A stretch of 10,043 bases of DNA from Larix sibirica. Lineage: Eukaryota > Streptophyta > Pinopsida > Pinales > Pinaceae. The stretch is from contig NWUY0300059907.1 in NCBI GenBank assembly GCA_004151065.3, positions 9,014-19,056 of the forward strand, in the 5' to 3' direction. The stretch's first letter is position 1. Every line of letters begins with the position of its first letter. The notes beneath the pieces were generated by a model. That model was not told the origin of the DNA and searched no databases. It saw nothing but the letters and a program-made list of their open reading frames with translations. Of the stretch, positions 7,761-10,043 are shown piece by piece. The translations under genes were made by a program, and so were the position numbers.

Positions 7761-8095
7761 AAAAGGCATGAAAGTGATCCTTTGTCCATTTGAAAACATC
7801 ATTGATCCTAGTCAACTAATGTGAAGGAAATGGAGTTAATGAAAAACCTAAGATAAATTTATGGTAGAAATTGGAAAGACTAAGAAAACTCCTTACCTCT
7901 TTGAGATTGGAAGGAATAGGCCAGTTGCATAGAGCTTCAAACTTAGAATGATCCACATTGAGTCCATGTGCATAAATAATAAAACCAAGATATGTTATTT
8001 TTGTTTGATAAAAAGAACACTTAGAGAGATTAACATACCATTCATTTTCTGAATAATGTGAACAGCTTGTTCCAAGTATTGGAGACTATTGAGCT
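7761..8095 (-). pseudogene. Ty3/gypsy reverse transcriptase, C-terminal part
   Basis: Reverse transcriptase copies the element RNA into DNA. What remains is the thumb and connection side. The minus strand from about 8085 reads LQYLEQAVHIIQKMN, then after a frame change SKCSFYQTKITYLGFIIYAH, followed by FEALCNWPIPSNLKEV, RSFLSLSNFYHKFI and FKWTKDHFHAF. These match the classic gypsy order CSF.Q..V.YLGH, W P.P...KELRSFLG, FYR.FI and F.W...C..AF. The catalytic YxDD region lies upstream in the family and is missing, since similarity stops at about 8085-8095. At least one frame change lies inside the fragment. Confidence 0.87.
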
Positions 8096-8224
8096 CCAAA
8101 TTTTAACACTTTTATCTCTCTCAATCAATCCTATTACCTTCCACTTTTTAATCTTAGATCCTTCTTTTTGTATACTTTTATGAAGATTACTGGCATGAAA
8201 GGAATAATTAAGGTAATACGTTAT

Positions 8225-8450
8225 ATTTAATTATAATTTCCCGATTTTGGTTAAGTAAAACGTTATCAAAGTCAAATTACTTATTACTTTACCAGTATTT
8301 CAAAGTATTTACTAGAAATATTTCTTGTAATGAATCTAAGCTCCATGTGACTACGCTCTAATAATCGATATATAACACTTGGAAACATATTTGTGAGCTT
8401 CATCAAAGGGTAAAAAATTCTTGTTTTATCTCCTTCAAGACAATCATCCT
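8225..8450 (+). repeat. Diverged direct repeat, copy A (possible LTR part)
   Basis: This block aligns with 9745-9968 at offset 1518-1519, around 80% identical by eye. Landmarks shared by both are TTTTGGTTAAGTARAACGTT, TTTCTTGTAATGAATCTAAG, TCCATGTG, CATCAAAG and TTCTTGTTTTATCTCCTTCA. No coding similarity is visible in or between the copies. Same-orientation copies 1.5 kb apart would suit the LTRs of a small non-coding element, but no primer-binding site or polypurine tract was found to prove it. Confidence 0.75.
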
Positions 8451-9395
8451 TCTCAAGTCAATATGTGATTAATGTGGTAGCTGGAAATAAGAGATATACG
8501 AGAAAAAAAAATCAATTATATCCTTTCACTCCTAGAATCAATGCTATACGTTTCCATCATCTGAAGAATTAGAGGGATAGTAGGAGATACTCAACGAATA
8601 CTCAAGGAATCCTTGATTTCTTATTCAAAGATTAGATTATGGTTGTAACAAATTCAATAATTTAGGGATAGAGCGCTATCTTTAGCCACACATTACTATC
8701 TTCATGTAATATCCTATAAATTCCGAGATAAAGTATGTATATATTTAGATAGTAATGACATTGAAGTTATTATTGATAAATCTATCTTGTAATGTGTAAA
8801 ATTTATTTTCAGTTGTTGAATACAAGAACTTTAGGCATCTTTCAAAGTGTTCTTAATTTTCTATTGGAACTTGGAAACATATTCTAGGTAGCCTCCCTTA
8901 TATGTGTTGTGTTCTTTAGTTTTTTATTATATTTTTGTATTTATCTTTTCTTGCAGTTACATTCAATTTCCTGTAATATCGTTTATTTCCTGTAAATTGA
9001 TAGCGATCTCAATTTTCTGTAAACATTCATTAAGCTTTTAATAGAATATCATAATTCAATTAGATTTAGGTACACTAACTTTATACATATAACATTCCTT
9101 ACCGATCGAGGTTATATCAATTGGTTTGCGTATTATTATTTAAGTAATTCAATCCTTGATCTTAAATCAACTTAATGACCCACTTTACTACAGTTAAAAC
9201 TGCATATTTAAAACTCTGGAATCAATTTTGTATTATTTGATTTAGATTATCAAGTTTTCTACAAATATTTCTTAGTTTCACTTTGAATGAATAGTTTGAT
9301 TTTAACTCAGTGAATCAATTTACAGTTAAAGGAATCTTAACTAGACCTAGAGTTATCCAACTTAACATAGTACACATACAAGAATATACACAATT
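8451..9395. other. AT-rich stretch with no recognisable gene
   Basis: No gene, RNA or element terminus is recognisable. A small cluster of TTYCTGTAA words lies at 8967, 8986 and 9014. The region lies between the two copies of the diverged direct repeat and could be the interior of a non-coding element. Confidence 0.5.
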
Positions 9396-9573
9396 GCATA
9401 AGTATTCCACCATTGAAGTCAGTATAAGTAATCAAGCATAAAGATGATGCATACTGTAAATGAGAATTGGATGTTTATATTTTAGCATAAGTATTCGACC
9501 ATTGAAGTCAGTATAAGTAATCAAGCATAAAGATGATGCATACTGTAAATAAGAATTGGATGTTTATATTTTA
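9396..9573 (+). repeat. 89-bp tandem duplication, two copies
   Basis: Bases 9396-9484 and 9485-9573 are head-to-tail copies beginning GCATAAGTATTC. I count two substitutions, one at the ninth base after that start region (CACC versus CGACC context) and one at AAATGAG versus AAATAAG, so about 98% identity. This is the youngest-looking rearrangement in the right half of the window. Confidence 0.95.
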
Positions 9574-9648
9574 AGTTTTCATTTGGATTAATTATTCAAC
9601 AAGATTTAGAAATAATAACATGCCCAATTATGCACATATAGTTTCTAC

Positions 9649-9688
9649 ATCTCATAAATTTAGTTATCATCTCATAAGTTTAGCTATC
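9649..9688 (+). repeat. 20-bp tandem duplication
   Basis: ATCTCATAAATTTAGTTATC (9649-9668) is followed directly by ATCTCATAAGTTTAGCTATC (9669-9688). The two units differ at two positions. Confidence 0.9.
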
Positions 9689-9744
9689 GTGGTTGACAAA
9701 TAAAAGTTTCAGAATTTAGACAAATAAGTTACTCTATATTTTGG

Positions 9745-9968
9745 CATATATATAAAGTCCTACTTTTGGTTAAGTAGAACGTTATTAAAGTCAAAGTACT
9801 TATTATTTTACTAGTCTTTCAGTGTAATTGCCATAACCATTTCTTGTAATGAATCTAAGATCCATGTGGTTATTCTATAATAGTCGATACCTGACACTTG
9901 TAAACCTGTACGTGAGTTTCATCAAAGTGTAAAAATTCTTGTTTTATCTCCTTCAATACAATAATCTT
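9745..9968 (+). repeat. Diverged direct repeat, copy B (possible LTR part)
   Basis: This is the partner of 8225-8450. It is preceded by CATATATATAAAG (around 9745-9757), a TATA-like run that copy A lacks in clear form, and followed at 9977-9980 by CATG and a TGTTGGAAG word that could be an LTR start. The copy ends near 9968, where similarity to copy A fades. Confidence 0.75.
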
Positions 9969-10043
9969 TGTTTATTCATGTTGGAAGATTAATCCTTGGA
10001 TTATAGCTCCACATGTTATGTACATATGTAAATAAATAAAATG

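Larger units (their letters stand above)
5422..8095 (-). mobile_element. Decayed Ty3/gypsy retrotransposon, 5'-truncated
   Basis: Read on the minus strand from 8095 to 5422, the order is reverse transcriptase (C-terminal third), RNase H, integrase, chromodomain-like tail, polypurine tract and LTR. Placing integrase after RNase H identifies a Ty3/gypsy rather than a Ty1/copia element. The integrase type (HVARC, PLP..PWE, DFLKPF) with a tail past the GPF/Y module points to a chromovirus-like plant lineage, by family knowledge. All three domains carry stops and frameshifts. Homology stops abruptly near 8085-8095 inside reverse transcriptase, so gag, protease, the catalytic part of reverse transcriptase and the 5' LTR are missing. 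It is more decayed than the + strand element's LTRs, and may be nested in, or the host of, the CACTA DNA to its left. Confidence 0.87.

Noticed and set aside
8869-8883. ACTTGGAAACATATT shared with 8377-8391
   Set aside because: A single 15-base match with no extension is compatible with chance in AT-rich DNA.
1-10043. CRISPR array, bacterial defence genes, tRNA or rRNA genes
   Set aside because: I looked and saw no regularly spaced conserved repeats with unique spacers, no cloverleaf-type sequence and no prokaryotic coding pattern. The content is that of plant transposable elements.

Overview
The window is plant nuclear DNA made almost entirely of decayed transposable elements. It is AT-rich, no intact host gene or RNA gene can be recognised, and every recognisable coding trace is broken by stops and frameshifts. 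A seed plant with a large, repeat-filled genome fits. A conifer is favoured because the integrase tail on the + strand (motifs of the type VSLLKKYIPDANHV and VKVQWTYY) and the G-rich tract before its LTR look like gymnosperm Ty3/gypsy families. That is recalled family knowledge, not a search result. Undetermined bases at 576 and 2002-2003 show draft-quality sequence.

Layout. Bases 1-2664 are a + strand Ty3/gypsy deletion derivative: a 5' LTR whose first ~160 bases lie outside the window (1-576), a much shortened interior (577-1929), and a 3' LTR (1930-2664). The interior holds a ~55-bp tandem repeat directly against the LTR, a pyrimidine-rich TGCAC-punctuated stretch, and the C-terminal end of integrase. 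Bases 2665-4232 have no recognisable gene but contain a four-unit, ~46-bp degenerate tandem array. A CACTA (En/Spm) transposon terminus begins at 4233, with subterminal inverted repeats; its other end was not found. Bases 4441-5421 are very AT-rich with no gene.

Bases 5422-8095 are a second, older Ty3/gypsy element on the minus strand. It has a probable LTR (about 5422-5851) with a TATA box, a polypurine tract, then in reverse order integrase (with a worn chromodomain-like tail), RNase H and the last third of reverse transcriptase. It is cut off at about 8095 with no gag, protease or second LTR. Bases 8096-10043 carry a diverged direct repeat (about 8225-8450 and 9745-9968, ~80% by eye), which may be LTRs of a third non-coding element, a recent 89-bp tandem duplication and a 20-bp tandem duplication.

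Nothing here works together as a pathway. I see no evidence for a new biological system. The most informative oddities are the abrupt change in similarity between the two + strand LTRs, the missing primer-binding site replaced by a tandem repeat, and the CACTA terminus with its palindromic subterminal structure.
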